Shown: positions 28,417-37,619 of the stretch, in pieces | Numbering within the stretch: the stretch's first letter is position 1 | Layout of the letters: each line of letters opens with the position of its first letter | From: Bog-473 sp036489775 | GTDB lineage: Bacteria; Actinomycetota; Acidimicrobiia; Acidimicrobiales; RAAP-2 | Direction of reading: 5' to 3' | Length of the DNA: 64,000 nucleotides | Assembly: GCA_036489775.1 (NCBI GenBank) | Contig: DASXFC010000031.1 | Location: forward strand, 112,074 to 176,073 | Made by a program: the position numbers and the translations under genes | Notes under the pieces: generated by a model | The model's input: only the letters and a program-made list of their open reading frames with translations | What the model was told of the DNA's origin: nothing | The model's database searches: none

Positions 28417-28878
28417 TTATTCGATCGTGACCAGACCCATCACCACGGCTCGCACGAGCGCGTGGGTGCGATTGGTCACATCGAGTTTTTGAAAGATGGC
28501 GGCGAGATGATTCTTCGTCGTCTTTGGGCTGATGAACAGCCGCGCCGAGATCTCGCTGTTGGTCGCACCCTCCGCCAGGAGTTGGAGCACGTCGAGCTCG
28601 CGCTGGGTCAGCGACCATGGGCTGCCCTTGCTCTCCTCACGCGAGATGCCGATGGCCACATCGGATCCGGTGATGGTGCCCGAGGGGTGCGCGGTCCTGG
28701 CCCGTTCCCTACTGGCCGGGCTGGGTGCCTCGCGCACCTCGCTGCGGAAGGCGGTCGCGCTGTACCCGATGGGATTGCCCACCGACACCTGCGAGTAGCA
28801 CTCCCACGATGGCGTCCGAGCCAGGCTGGAGTTGGCCGGTGCCGCGCTCCAGAGCGTGGCCAGGCTTTCGTTGCTCAT
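28417..28878 (-). CDS. LuxR-type DNA-binding regulator
   Basis: The product has 153 residues. The C-terminal half is a GerE/LuxR HTH: SLTQRELDVLQLLAEGATNS, then EISARLFISPKTTKNHLAAI and FQKLDVTNRTHALVRA. The N-terminal ~85 residues are low in recognisable structure; there is no receiver domain, so it may be constitutive or bind a small partner. It sits in the Tad cluster directly ahead of flp2. Its predicted role as Tad regulator is inference from position and from the 17-bp elements nearby. Confidence 0.88.
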   Translation of the reverse strand: MSNESLATLWSAAPANSSLARTPSWECYSQVSVGNPIGYSATAFRSEVREAPSPASRERARTAHPSGTITGSDVAIGISREESKGSPWSLTQRELDVLQLLAEGATNSEISARLFISPKTTKNHLAAIFQKLDVTNRTHALVRAVVMGLVTIE

Positions 28879-29063
28879 GATTCCCCCTCACCAAGGGCGA
28901 ATCTGCCCCCGATCCTCATGCCCGCCGTCCGTGCTGGCGAGCCTTTCCCCGGGGGTCATTGTACGCGAGCGCGCGCGGTAAAAACGGAGGTCAGACCTTT
29001 TGCACCCGACTCGCAATCGGGCTGAAACGGCCTGTCAACCGAGGAACCGTTTTCGCCGGTCTG

Positions 29064-29993
29064 TTAGTGGAGGGTGTGGCGAATCGGACCGACGAGCGGA
29101 CCGAGCACGATGATCAAGATGGCAGGCAAGAAGCAGAAGGCCAGCGGAAAGAGGATCTTCACCGGCACCTTGGCCGCCCGCTCCCGGGCCCGCTGACGGC
29201 GCTTGTTGCGCATCTCGTCGGCCTGGGCCTGGAGCACCCGGCCGATCGGCAGGCCGAGGGCGTCGGCCTGTGAGAGGACCACGGCGAAGGTGACGAGGTC
29301 GTCGATGTCCGTGCGCAGCTTCAGGTTCTCTAGTGCATCGTGCCGGGAGAGCCCGAGCTCCATTTCTCGCAAAGTGAGGCGGAGTTCTGTGCACACGGCT
29401 GAGTCGAAATGGGCGCAGGACACCTGCATGGCCTGCTCCAGCCCGAGACCGGCTGCCACTGAGATGGTCATCAGGTCGAGCACGTCGGGCAGGTCATTGG
29501 TGACTTCGTCCCGCCGGTTCTTGATGCGCCGGCGGAGCCACATGCTCGGCCCCACCGCGGCACCGAGCGGCAACAGGACCAAGAGGGCCAGTGCCCCTTT
29601 GGTCCCGCCCAGACCGGTAACCAGCGCGGTCAGACCGGTGGCGACGCCCATGATGACGCCGGCCACCTGCAGGGCGACGAACTCCTCCGCCCGCACCGTG
29701 CCGGTCAATCCGGCCTTGAGCAATTCGGCGTGCACCCGGTCGATGTCACGGGACGGATAGAGCCGAGAGAGGGCGTGGCGCAGGGCATCGGAGGCCGGAC
29801 CGAATAGGCGGGTAACAAGAGGTGTCTCCACCCGATCCGGGACGCGAATAGGTTCGGCCAGACTCTCGGCATCGCGGCCCAAAGACCGGATGAAATCAAT
29901 CTGGCTCTCTGACCGGTGCGTCTGCAGCGCGGCGTAGATGACCCCGCCGGTACCGGCGAACATCAAGACGATTGCGAAAAGTTCGAAGATCAT
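29064..29993 (-). CDS. tadC: Tad pilus assembly membrane protein TadC
   Basis: The product has 309 residues with a T2SF (GspF-like) domain: TM at the N terminus, a cytoplasmic helical bundle (LPDVLDLMTISVAAGLGLEQ; VVLSQADALGLPIGRVLQAQ; RRQRARERAAKVPVKILFP), and C-terminal TM FLPAILIIVLGPLVG. TadB and TadC form the inner-membrane platform that couples TadA motion to pilin extrusion. I set the start at ATG 29993 (MIFELFAIVLMF); the open frame runs further up but overlaps tadB. It is the last gene of the cpaB-tadZ-tadA-tadB-tadC operon. Confidence 0.93.
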   Translation of the reverse strand: MIFELFAIVLMFAGTGGVIYAALQTHRSESQIDFIRSLGRDAESLAEPIRVPDRVETPLVTRLFGPASDALRHALSRLYPSRDIDRVHAELLKAGLTGTVRAEEFVALQVAGVIMGVATGLTALVTGLGGTKGALALLVLLPLGAAVGPSMWLRRRIKNRRDEVTNDLPDVLDLMTISVAAGLGLEQAMQVSCAHFDSAVCTELRLTLREMELGLSRHDALENLKLRTDIDDLVTFAVVLSQADALGLPIGRVLQAQADEMRNKRRQRARERAAKVPVKILFPLAFCFLPAILIIVLGPLVGPIRHTLH

Positions 29994-30007
29994 GGTCCAG
30001 TAACCCC

Positions 30008-30991
30008 CTAAATCTTGATATTGACCATGCGGCGAACGACCCAGTACCCGAACGCCATGAGGCAACCAGTGCCAATCAGGACGACCAGGCCGGCGCCGTG
30101 CAGCATCGGCTGCAAGTACGACGGATCCATGACCTCGACAGCAAAAGCAATGAAGAGCGGGATAGCGAAGAGGACGTAGCCCGACACCCGGCCCTCAGCC
30201 GAGAGCGTCTGCACCTCGCGGCGCACTTCTTGACGGCTGCGCATGAACTCGGCCAACGTGTGCAGGATCGGGCCCAACCGGCCACCAGTGGATTGCTGGA
30301 TACGCACGGCCTCCACCGCCCACTTGAGGTCCTCAACCCCGTTGCGCTCGGCCATCGATTCCAGCGAGGCCACCAGGTCCGACCCGACAGCAACTTCGGT
30401 CATGACCCGGTCGAGTTCTTCGGACAACGGGGCCCGAGCGTCGTGGCGGTACATGTCGATGGCCCGTTGGAAGGTCTGCCCTCCCTCCACCGAGGCGGCC
30501 ATCAGGCTGAAGGCATCGGGCAGCTGCTCCATCAGTTGCTTGGATCGCTTGCCGGCCCGCTGGTCAGGTAGCTTCCAGGCCACCACCGTGGCGACCACCA
30601 TCACGCCTAGCGCGGCAATGATCGATCCGGTGACCACGCCGAGTACCAACGCCACGGCGAAGCCCAAAGTCCCGGCGACCACGATGTATTCGCCCGACCG
30701 CAGCGGGATGCCCGCTCGCTCCAATTTTTGTTCGAGCAAGCCGCGAGTGTCGACGCGCCCGAATATGCCGGCGATCCGCACGGTCAGCGCAGAGAGCTCG
30801 TTCCCCTGCGGCGACTCGCTGATCACCTCGACGGGGATGGGTGCCGTACCCATCGTGTCCTCGATAATTGCGGCCAAGGTCCGCTGACGCCCGTGGACCC
30901 GCACGAGGAGAGCGACGCCCACCGAAGCCAGGCCGCCTCCCACCAGTAGGGCGGCCACCAGAGCCGGAACCAGATGCGTGATGCCCACCAT
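30008..30991 (-). CDS. tadB: Tad pilus assembly membrane protein TadB
   Basis: The product has about 327 residues. It pairs with TadC as platform protein and carries the same T2SF fold: LMEQLPDAFSLMAASVEGGQ, RVMTEVAVGSDLVASLESMA, IQQSTGGRLGPILHTLAEFM and EVRREVQTLSAEGRVSGYVL. TM segments lie at about 8-30, 105-150 and near the C terminus. ATG 30991 has AAGGGGGG eight bases upstream; TTG 30997 overlapping the tadA stop is the alternative. tadC begins 14 bases downstream. Confidence 0.93.
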   Translation of the reverse strand: MVGITHLVPALVAALLVGGGLASVGVALLVRVHGRQRTLAAIIEDTMGTAPIPVEVISESPQGNELSALTVRIAGIFGRVDTRGLLEQKLERAGIPLRSGEYIVVAGTLGFAVALVLGVVTGSIIAALGVMVVATVVAWKLPDQRAGKRSKQLMEQLPDAFSLMAASVEGGQTFQRAIDMYRHDARAPLSEELDRVMTEVAVGSDLVASLESMAERNGVEDLKWAVEAVRIQQSTGGRLGPILHTLAEFMRSRQEVRREVQTLSAEGRVSGYVLFAIPLFIAFAVEVMDPSYLQPMLHGAGLVVLIGTGCLMAFGYWVVRRMVNIKI

Positions 30992-30993
30992 GT

Positions 30994-32475
30994 TCAACGC
31001 CCCCCTTCGCGTCGCCGGGCCAGGATCTCGTAGAGCTCGTCTGATGGCACTTCCACTCGTCCCGGGCGAGCGGGCCGGCCGTGTCTGGACTGTGTACGGC
31101 TCGATCCGAGCAACGGCTCGGCCTCGACCCGGAACAGAGACGGCGGCAGGTCGACGCCGTTGGCGTGTAGTTCGTCGAGAATTTTGGGTCGCAGGCCGGT
31201 CGGCACCAGCTTGCCCATGCCCTCAGCGGTGTTTACCCGGTGAAAGACGTCTTGGAGGAGCACGGTGTCCCCCTCCATACCCTGGATCTCGGTGATGGAG
31301 GACACCACACGGGGACCCTCCACCGTTCGCTGCAGCTGCACGATCAACCCGATGGCCATCGTCATCTGCTCCCTGATAGCCCGCTGCGGCAGCTCGACAC
31401 CACCCATGAGGACCATGGTCTCGAGACGGGCCAGGACCTCGCGCGGGCTGTTGGCGTGCACGGTGGTCATCGAACCCGGGTGACCGGTGTTCATGGCCTG
31501 GAGCATGTCGAGGGTTTCCGCGCCTCGACACTCTCCGACGATGATGCGGTCGGGCCGCATACGCAACGAGTTACGCACCAGGTCCCGAATGCGGACTTCT
31601 CCCGACCCCTCCGCGTTGGGCGGCCGGGACTCGAGCGTCACGACGTGCTGTGACTGGACCTGGAGTTCGGCCGATTCCTCGATGGTGATGATGCGCTCTT
31701 CATCGGGGATGAAGTTGCTCAAGACGTTGAGCATCGTTGTCTTTCCGGTGGCGGTTCCGCCCACCACGACCATCGAGATCTTCCCGCGCACGCAGGACTC
31801 GAGAAACACGGCGGCATCCATGGTGACTGAGCCCAGGCCGATCAGATCCTGCATCACCATGGGCCGTTCAGGGAACTTCCGGATGGTGAGGATCGGCGCC
31901 TTGACCGCCAAGGGCGGGACGATGGCGTTGACCCGAGAGCCATCAGCCAGGCGGGCGTCGACCATCGGCGACGATTCGTCGACGTGGCGGCCCACCGCGG
32001 ACACCATGCGCTCGATGATCCGCCGGTACTGCTGCGGTGAGGCGAAGGTGACATCGGTGTGCTCGATCAGGCCTCTGCGCTCGATGAAGACGTTGTCGTA
32101 GGCGTTGCACATGATTTCGGAGATCGAGTTGTCCCCGAGCAGGACCTCGAGCGGGCCGTAGCCCAAGGAATCCTCGAGCATCTCGTCCACGAAGCGCTGA
32201 CGCTCGATGGGCGAGATTCCGATGTCCTCGCGGTCGAGGATCTCCTTGACGACCACCCGGACTTTGTCCCGCAGCTCGTCGGGGGGGAGATCGGCAGCCC
32301 CGGGGGCCACCTCGCTCAGCACCTGCTGCTGCACCCGCTGCTTGGCCTGGGTCCAGGCGTCCTCGGTCGCGACCCGGTCACGGCGACGGGCCGGGGTCCG
32401 CGATGACCGAGTCGCCTGCTTCTGCTCCGCGTCGGCGTTCTCGTCCGCCGCGGCCAACTTCTCGCTCAGGTTCAT
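30994..32475 (-). CDS. tadA: Tad pilus secretion ATPase TadA (CpaF family)
   Basis: The product has 493 residues. It is a hexameric type II/IV secretion ATPase that powers Flp pilus assembly. An N-terminal helical part (1-100) leads to GYGPLEVLLGDNSISEIMCN, Walker A GGTATGKTT (239-247), an Asp/Glu box IITIEESAELQ, Walker B DRIIVGECRG and the His box TTVHANSPREVLARLE. ATG 32475 overlaps the tadZ stop (ATGA). The C-terminal ~30 residues are basic. Confidence 0.97.
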   Translation of the reverse strand: MNLSEKLAAADENADAEQKQATRSSRTPARRRDRVATEDAWTQAKQRVQQQVLSEVAPGAADLPPDELRDKVRVVVKEILDREDIGISPIERQRFVDEMLEDSLGYGPLEVLLGDNSISEIMCNAYDNVFIERRGLIEHTDVTFASPQQYRRIIERMVSAVGRHVDESSPMVDARLADGSRVNAIVPPLAVKAPILTIRKFPERPMVMQDLIGLGSVTMDAAVFLESCVRGKISMVVVGGTATGKTTMLNVLSNFIPDEERIITIEESAELQVQSQHVVTLESRPPNAEGSGEVRIRDLVRNSLRMRPDRIIVGECRGAETLDMLQAMNTGHPGSMTTVHANSPREVLARLETMVLMGGVELPQRAIREQMTMAIGLIVQLQRTVEGPRVVSSITEIQGMEGDTVLLQDVFHRVNTAEGMGKLVPTGLRPKILDELHANGVDLPPSLFRVEAEPLLGSSRTQSRHGRPARPGRVEVPSDELYEILARRREGGR

Positions 32476-33761
32476 TGGGCTGCCCTCTCGAGTTCTGGGG
32501 TCTTGGAGCCACGGTGCCAACGCATCAGACGACGCAACCCTCCGGACTCTTCTGATTCGGTCGTCGCCGTCCCCAGCGTGGGGGTGGCGATACCAGGGAT
32601 GTACTGGGACATCCCCTCGGCCAACCGTCGGCCGATGTCCGAGTTGGCTGCTGAGACCAACGCCGGCTTGCCCCTGTTGATGGAGCGGCTCACCTCACGC
32701 GAGTAAGGCAGGGTTGAGACGATGCGGTTGTCCAGGACCTCCTGGACGTCAGCGATATTGATGCCCACGTCGTCCTCGACCTTGTTCAAGACAACACCGA
32801 CCGAGTCGCTGTTGATCCGGAGTTTGTCGAGGGTGCTCAAGAAGACCCGCATGTTGCGGATGCTGGGCAGGTCGAGGGTCACCATGCAAAGGACCCGGGT
32901 CGAATGGTCGAAAGCGGCCAGCACGACCTCGGAGAGCTGCGCCGGCGTGTCGACCACGATGTAGTCGAACCGCTTCTTCAGGGCGCCCATGACCTTGTAG
33001 ACGTCTTTGGGAGCGATCATGTCGGCCTCGGCCGGGGTGAACGGTGCCGCCAGGACGGAGAAGCCGAGCTCGTGCTCTTCGAGGTACTCCTCGACGTGCT
33101 GGTCAAGATCCTCTTCGTCAACGGGCTCGCGGGACAGCAGGTCTGAGATGGTGAACCGGGGCCGTAAGTGCAGGGCCGTGGACACCTCGCCAAACTGCAG
33201 ATCGAGGTCGACCAGGCAGACCCGCTGGCCGGTCTGGGCGGCCAGGTAGTAAGCCAGGTTGACGGCGTAGAAGGTCTTGCCGCAGCCACCACTGGACGAG
33301 GCCACCGTGAACACCTCGGCGAACTGCGGCCGCTCGACCACCATGCTGGTGGACGTAACCGGGATGATTGGTCCGGTCGCGGCCTGGGTCAGATCCGAAA
33401 TGTCAAAGGCCCGCTGCAGCGCCATTGAGAGCTGCCGTTTCGTGGCCGGGTACTCCACCAGCTCCACGGCCCCACTGCGCACGATGTCGTACAAGCTGGC
33501 TTTGGGATTTGGGCCAAGCGCCAGCACGGTGGCCGGCACCGCTCCGGCCGAGCGCAGCTGGGCCAGGCGCGCCATGCCGGCGTGACTGTCGAACACCGGA
33601 CCAGCCACCAGGACGTCGAACGGACCGTCCTCCCGGACTTGCTCGACCACGTCGAGCACGTTGTTGCTGGTGACCACCTGGTACCCCGGGCCGAGCGAGG
33701 CCTGAATGGCCCGGCTCAGCGCCGGCGACCGCGAGATGACCAGGATGCGCCGAGTGATCAT
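32472..33761 (-). CDS. tadZ: Tad pilus localisation protein TadZ/CpaE
   Basis: The product has 429 residues. The N terminus is a receiver-like fold without the phosphorylatable Asp context (RILVISRSPALSRAIQASLG), followed by a ParA/MinD ATPase fold from about 148: FTVASSSGGCGKTFYAVNLA, VCLVDLDLQFGEVSTAL, YIVVDTPAQLS. The deviant Walker A normally reads KGGxGKT; here residue 157 is Ser in place of the signature Lys. TadZ proteins are known to have atypical Walker boxes and to place the Tad machine at the pole. ATG 33761 overlaps the cpaB stop (ATGA). Confidence 0.92.
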   Translation of the reverse strand: MITRRILVISRSPALSRAIQASLGPGYQVVTSNNVLDVVEQVREDGPFDVLVAGPVFDSHAGMARLAQLRSAGAVPATVLALGPNPKASLYDIVRSGAVELVEYPATKRQLSMALQRAFDISDLTQAATGPIIPVTSTSMVVERPQFAEVFTVASSSGGCGKTFYAVNLAYYLAAQTGQRVCLVDLDLQFGEVSTALHLRPRFTISDLLSREPVDEEDLDQHVEEYLEEHELGFSVLAAPFTPAEADMIAPKDVYKVMGALKKRFDYIVVDTPAQLSEVVLAAFDHSTRVLCMVTLDLPSIRNMRVFLSTLDKLRINSDSVGVVLNKVEDDVGINIADVQEVLDNRIVSTLPYSREVSRSINRGKPALVSAANSDIGRRLAEGMSQYIPGIATPTLGTATTESEESGGLRRLMRWHRGSKTPELERAAQ

Positions 33762-34522
33762 TGCCCACCGACCAGTTGGTTCGTGCTCACGCACTCGCCG
33801 ACCACTGGTGGCAGGGTGTCCTTCTGGGTTTGCACGACCGATATCGTCTCGGTCTGCGAGAGGAAGCTGATCTCTCGGGCCTGGTCGGGAGTGACGGCGA
33901 GATACACCGTCTCGGAGGCCGGGATGGTTCTACCGGTGACCGACTCGTGACCCACGAAAGAAGGGGAGGTGCTCGAGACGTCCTCGACCAACACGTCTGC
34001 CATAGCCAGCTCACTGCAGGGTAGGGCCGTGGTGCTGTTTGCCACCGAGCTGGTCGAGCTGAGCTTGGTGACGTAGGCGTACACATCGACCCGGCTGCCC
34101 GGATTGAGGTAGCCCGCCAATGCGTTCACCCCGGTCATGGTCACGGTCACCCCGTCGTAACCCGGGGGCAGGGAGATCGCTGCGGTACTCGTGGCGAGCA
34201 CCGTGGTTTCGAGAGCATGACCCTTGGCCACCGCCGCAGTGGTGACCACATTGGTCAGTGTGGCCAGGCTGGTCAGGTCCGTCCCCAGGTACTGCTTGAC
34301 CGGAATGGCCTGAATCGCCACCATGTTCTGCGCCACCATGGCTTGGCCGGTGGTGCCGGCCGGAATGGCGGTAGTGGCAACAACGACTGGCGTCGTGGTC
34401 GCGGCCACCGAATTCGGTGACTTGTTCTTGTTGCCGCTAACCACCGTGGTGAAGGCCAGCGCTCCTCCTGCAACGAACAGGACGACGCCGATCACCACCA
34501 GTATGAGTGTCTGCCGTTTCAC
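33758..34522 (-). CDS. cpaB: Flp pilus assembly protein CpaB/RcpC
   Basis: The product has 254 residues. TM at 3-25 (TLILVVIGVVLFVAGGALAF), then an SAF domain (VVATTAIPAGTTGQAMVAQN; VAIQAIPVKQYL) and a second half with YLNPGSRVDVYAYVTK and TVYLAVTPDQAREI, the normal CpaB plan. In didermic bacteria it meets the secretin; here no secretin gene is present, so it probably works at the wall-facing side of the membrane. I prefer GTG 34522 because GAGAGGGG lies just upstream; GTG 34537 would place that site inside the gene. It is first in the five-gene minus-strand Tad operon. Confidence 0.9.
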   Translation of the reverse strand: MKRQTLILVVIGVVLFVAGGALAFTTVVSGNKNKSPNSVAATTTPVVVATTAIPAGTTGQAMVAQNMVAIQAIPVKQYLGTDLTSLATLTNVVTTAAVAKGHALETTVLATSTAAISLPPGYDGVTVTMTGVNALAGYLNPGSRVDVYAYVTKLSSTSSVANSTTALPCSELAMADVLVEDVSSTSPSFVGHESVTGRTIPASETVYLAVTPDQAREISFLSQTETISVVQTQKDTLPPVVGECVSTNQLVGGQ

Positions 34523-34830
34523 ATTTTCCCCTCTCACACAACGAATCAGCTTTGGTGCCGCGCACCCGCCGTCCTTCGCTTGCCCTCATGGTCGCTGGCC
34601 CGTCAACGCACCGGCGACCTGTTCCCTTGCGCTTGGAGAGTACGACGAGGCCCGCCAGCGGTACATAGGTCCTTTGGACCATTCTCCGCTGCTCCTTCGG
34701 GGACAGTCGTGACAAATGGGTCTTTTTGCCCATGTGCCGGCACGGCGACGCAGCTCAGAATCAGTAGCGGATGAATCCACAGCGGCAGAACGCGGCGGCC
34801 GCGAGCGAGAGAACAAGGAGGGGGCCCGCA
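34523..34830. promoter_or_regulatory. Divergent control region cpaB / tadE
   Basis: These 308 bp carry no gene. They contain the 17-bp element copy C at 34664-34680 and the tadE ribosome site AAGGAGGGGG at 34815-34824. Both Tad operons start from here. Confidence 0.7.
34664..34680. promoter_or_regulatory. Tad-cluster 17-bp element, copy C
   Basis: CATAGGTCCTTTGGACC contains a perfect GGTCC-TTT-GGACC palindrome. It lies 142 bases from cpaB and 151 bases from tadE, near the middle of the divergent region. Confidence 0.7.
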
Positions 34831-35379
34831 ATGGGACCAAAGACGCTGGCCAAAAGGTTGCGGGGCCGGCACGACGAGGATGGCGCTGAGATGATCGAGT
34901 TCGCCATCGTCGTGGTGCTCCTCATCACTCTCGTCTACGGCATGGTCGCCATCGGCCTCTCGTTGGCCGCCCGGGAATCGATCAACCAGGCAGCGGCCGA
35001 CGGCGCCCGCGCTGGCATTGTGCTGCCGATGGCGACAACCAGCCAAACGGACACGGCCGAAACATCGGCTGACAACCAGGCGATTGGTGAGCTCGGGTGG
35101 CTGGGCATCGGTTCGTCCTGCTCGAGCAGCAACATCGTCTGCAAGAACGACGCGTCCTCGGTCACATCCTGTCCATCAACCCACTCGTCTAGCAGCGGCG
35201 AGATGTGCGTGAGCGCGACGACCGCGCTGTGCACTGGCAGCACACAAACGTGTCTGAGCGTTGCGGTGAATTACTACTACACCAGTGCGCCGATCTTCCC
35301 GCTCGCGCCAGGTCTCAACCTGATCACGCCAAGTGACATCTCTTCGACGTCCACCATGGAAACTTCGACCCCCACGTGA
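34831..35379 (+). CDS. tadE: TadE-like pseudopilin
   Basis: The product has 182 residues. The N terminus has a TadE prepilin-like motif, DEDGAEMIEFAIVVVLLITL, with the Gly|Ala cleavage position and Glu five residues on, then a hydrophobic helix. The remainder is external and contains six cysteines (CSSSNIVCK, TSCPS, EMCVS, ALCTG, TCLS), likely disulfide-bonded. TadE/F/G are minor pilins or assembly factors of the Flp pilus. ATG 34831 follows AAGGAGGGGG by six bases. tadG begins 10 bases downstream. Confidence 0.88.
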   Translation: MGPKTLAKRLRGRHDEDGAEMIEFAIVVVLLITLVYGMVAIGLSLAARESINQAAADGARAGIVLPMATTSQTDTAETSADNQAIGELGWLGIGSSCSSSNIVCKNDASSVTSCPSTHSSSSGEMCVSATTALCTGSTQTCLSVAVNYYYTSAPIFPLAPGLNLITPSDISSTSTMETSTPT

Positions 35380-35389
35380 GGTACGCGCG

Positions 35390-36943
35390 ATGAACCAGTT
35401 CCGTCTCTATCTCCAACGACACCGCAAGGACGAGCGTGGTGCCACCCTTATCTTCGTGGCCGTGGCCATGTCACTCCTCCTCCCATTCACTCTGGCTCTT
35501 TCGTTGGAGATCGGTCAGGACACCGTGGTAAACCGATCCCTGCAGAACTCGGCCGACGCCGGGGCTCTCGACGGCGCTCGCTACCTGAACGTCTCGCCAG
35601 ATGTCGTGTCCACCATCGCCGGTGAGGCCGCACAGCGGAACTATCCAGGCGTGTCCTACAGCGTCCAACAAGGATCGTGGAGCAGTGGCGCCGGGTTCAC
35701 CAGCTCGACCACTTGTGAGGCAACTGCGAGCTGCACCGCTGTCAAGGTGACGACGGCTGCCGGCGTCAAGCACCTCTTCGAGGCCGGGAACTCCTCCTTG
35801 AGCAAGTCGTCGATCGCTACTGTGAGTGCACAGGCAGGTTTCTCGATCGGCACCTACCTGGCCTCCATCAGTACCTCGCAGTCGGCGACGCTCAACGCAT
35901 TGCTCGGGGCCCTGGGCACCTCGGTCAACCTCACCGCGGTCGGATACGAGGGCTTGGCCAACACCTCCGTCACCGTGCAGCAGTTGATCACTGCCTCGGC
36001 TGGAGTGCTCACGCCGTCGAATGCCTTGACCACCTCATTGACCGGTGCCCAATGGGATTCATTCCTGACCTCCGCTGTGACGACCGCCGCGTCGGGGCTG
36101 TCATGTGGAGCTTCACCCGTGCCTTACCCATGCACGGCTGAAACGCAATTGAGCACGCTCAGCCATTCAATCAACGCCTCGACGTCGGCCACCCTCTGCC
36201 AGCTGGTCTCAGTGAATGGCTCGAGCTGCGCCGGAGGCACCCTGACGGCATCGGCTCTCGACGCCAGTATCAACGTGTTACAGACCCTTACCACGGAAGC
36301 TGAACTGGCCAACGGCAGTAACGGTCTGAACCTCAATACCATCTTGAACCTGGGTCTTGCTGGCGCAACGCTGACCACAAGCTTGGTCGCCCCAGCGAAA
36401 GTGGCCTACGGCCCAGTTGGAACGACCGCAGAGACCAGCCAGGTCAATGTATCGATCGCCCTCGACGTGCTCAATCTTGGCGTTCTCGACATACCAATCA
36501 CTGCAGCAGACGGCGTCGCGACCTTGGCCGCCCTACCCTGCAATAACAACATCATGAGTTCAATGACTCTCGACGCCTACACGACAGCACTCTCGACTTC
36601 CATCACGTTGTTGGGATCACCCGTCGGAACGGTTACCGCCAATGCCGCCCCCAACACTGCCCTTACGTACACGACGGTGCCTCCCACCACGGCCACGGCA
36701 ACCGCCGGGACGAACCCCCAGACGATCGGTACGACGACGCCGACCCTTTCGATCAGTCTGGGCGGGCTTAATCTGGGTGCGCTCGGGTTGGTGGGAGTGC
36801 TGCTGGAGGCTGTCATCTCGGGCCTGGTGTCCACGCTTGACAGCGGACTCGGCCCAGTACTCCAGGCCCTGGGCGTCAACGTTGGAGGGGCTCAGGTGGC
36901 GGCATTGTCCGCCAATTGCTCAGGCGTCCAACTGGTCGGATGA
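35390..36943 (+). CDS. tadG: TadG-like secreted pilus-associated protein
   Basis: The product has 517 residues. The N terminus matches the Flp-assembly TadG/TadE-like domain: DERGATLIFVAVAMSLLLPF, then EIGQDTVVNRSLQNSADAGA and LDGARYL. The rest is a large external Thr/Ser/Ala-rich region with few charged residues and several cysteines. It ends with a hydrophobic stretch (LGALGLVGVLLEAVISGLV). TadG anchors or tips Flp pili in known systems; the adhesive role here is inference. The stop overlaps the tadV start. Confidence 0.82.
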   Translation: MNQFRLYLQRHRKDERGATLIFVAVAMSLLLPFTLALSLEIGQDTVVNRSLQNSADAGALDGARYLNVSPDVVSTIAGEAAQRNYPGVSYSVQQGSWSSGAGFTSSTTCEATASCTAVKVTTAAGVKHLFEAGNSSLSKSSIATVSAQAGFSIGTYLASISTSQSATLNALLGALGTSVNLTAVGYEGLANTSVTVQQLITASAGVLTPSNALTTSLTGAQWDSFLTSAVTTAASGLSCGASPVPYPCTAETQLSTLSHSINASTSATLCQLVSVNGSSCAGGTLTASALDASINVLQTLTTEAELANGSNGLNLNTILNLGLAGATLTTSLVAPAKVAYGPVGTTAETSQVNVSIALDVLNLGVLDIPITAADGVATLAALPCNNNIMSSMTLDAYTTALSTSITLLGSPVGTVTANAAPNTALTYTTVPPTTATATAGTNPQTIGTTTPTLSISLGGLNLGALGLVGVLLEAVISGLVSTLDSGLGPVLQALGVNVGGAQVAALSANCSGVQLVG

Positions 36944-37614
36944 TGACCAACATCGAACTGGCCGGATGCGCCCTGGTTGGCATGGCCGCTGGTGCCACGA
37001 TGATTCCGCTCACCCGCCACCAGCTAATGGCAGCCGTGGCTCGGGCCGATTCTGCGGTCGTGCCGAAGCGGCCGGCGATGACCTGCTGGCAGTGGCTGGC
37101 AGTGGTTGCTACGTCAGGACTTCTGCCGGCCGTCGTGTGGCGCGCCGTGGGCGGCTCGCTCGCGGCGCTCCCGCCCCTCCTCCTGGTCTTGGGCTTGATC
37201 CAACTGGCCTATTGCGACGCCACTCGTCGTCTCTTGCCCAAGAACTTGGTCTACGGCGTGACGGCTGTGGTCCTGATCAGCGGGATCACCATCGCCTGGC
37301 ACACCGGTGAGTGGGACCGTCTCAGGGTGGCTTGCGAGGGAGGCGCCGCGTTCTTCGCCGTGCTTTTCGTCATGAACTTGATCAACCCGAAATGGATGGC
37401 CTTCGGCGATGTGCGCCTTTCCCTCGGAGTGGGATTCGGCCTGGCTTGGATCGGACTATCTGCCCTCGTTGAGGGGTTTTTCATCGCCAACGTCCTGGCC
37501 GCCGTCGTCGGTGTGACGCTCATGGCCCTGCGACGGGCCGACCGTAAGTCGGCGCTGCCCTTCGGCCTCTATCTGGCCATCGGCACCGCTATCACGATCG
37601 TTGCCTGGTCCTGA
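36940..37614 (+). CDS. tadV: Prepilin peptidase (TadV/CpaA, A24 family)
   Basis: The product has 224 residues and about six TM segments. The two catalytic aspartates of aspartic prepilin peptidases are present: Asp93 in QLAYCDATRRLLPKNLV and Asp157 in MAFGDVRLSLGVGFGL. The family motif GxGD reads AFGD here, so the first Gly is replaced by Ala. It lacks the cysteine-rich methylase domain of PilD, as usual for TadV. ATG 36940 overlaps the tadG stop (ATGA); the next codon is also ATG. It would process both Flp pilins and TadE. It ends 5 bases from the convergent L,D-transpeptidase gene. Confidence 0.9.
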   Translation: MMTNIELAGCALVGMAAGATMIPLTRHQLMAAVARADSAVVPKRPAMTCWQWLAVVATSGLLPAVVWRAVGGSLAALPPLLLVLGLIQLAYCDATRRLLPKNLVYGVTAVVLISGITIAWHTGEWDRLRVACEGGAAFFAVLFVMNLINPKWMAFGDVRLSLGVGFGLAWIGLSALVEGFFIANVLAAVVGVTLMALRRADRKSALPFGLYLAIGTAITIVAWS

Positions 37615-37619
37615 GCCGT

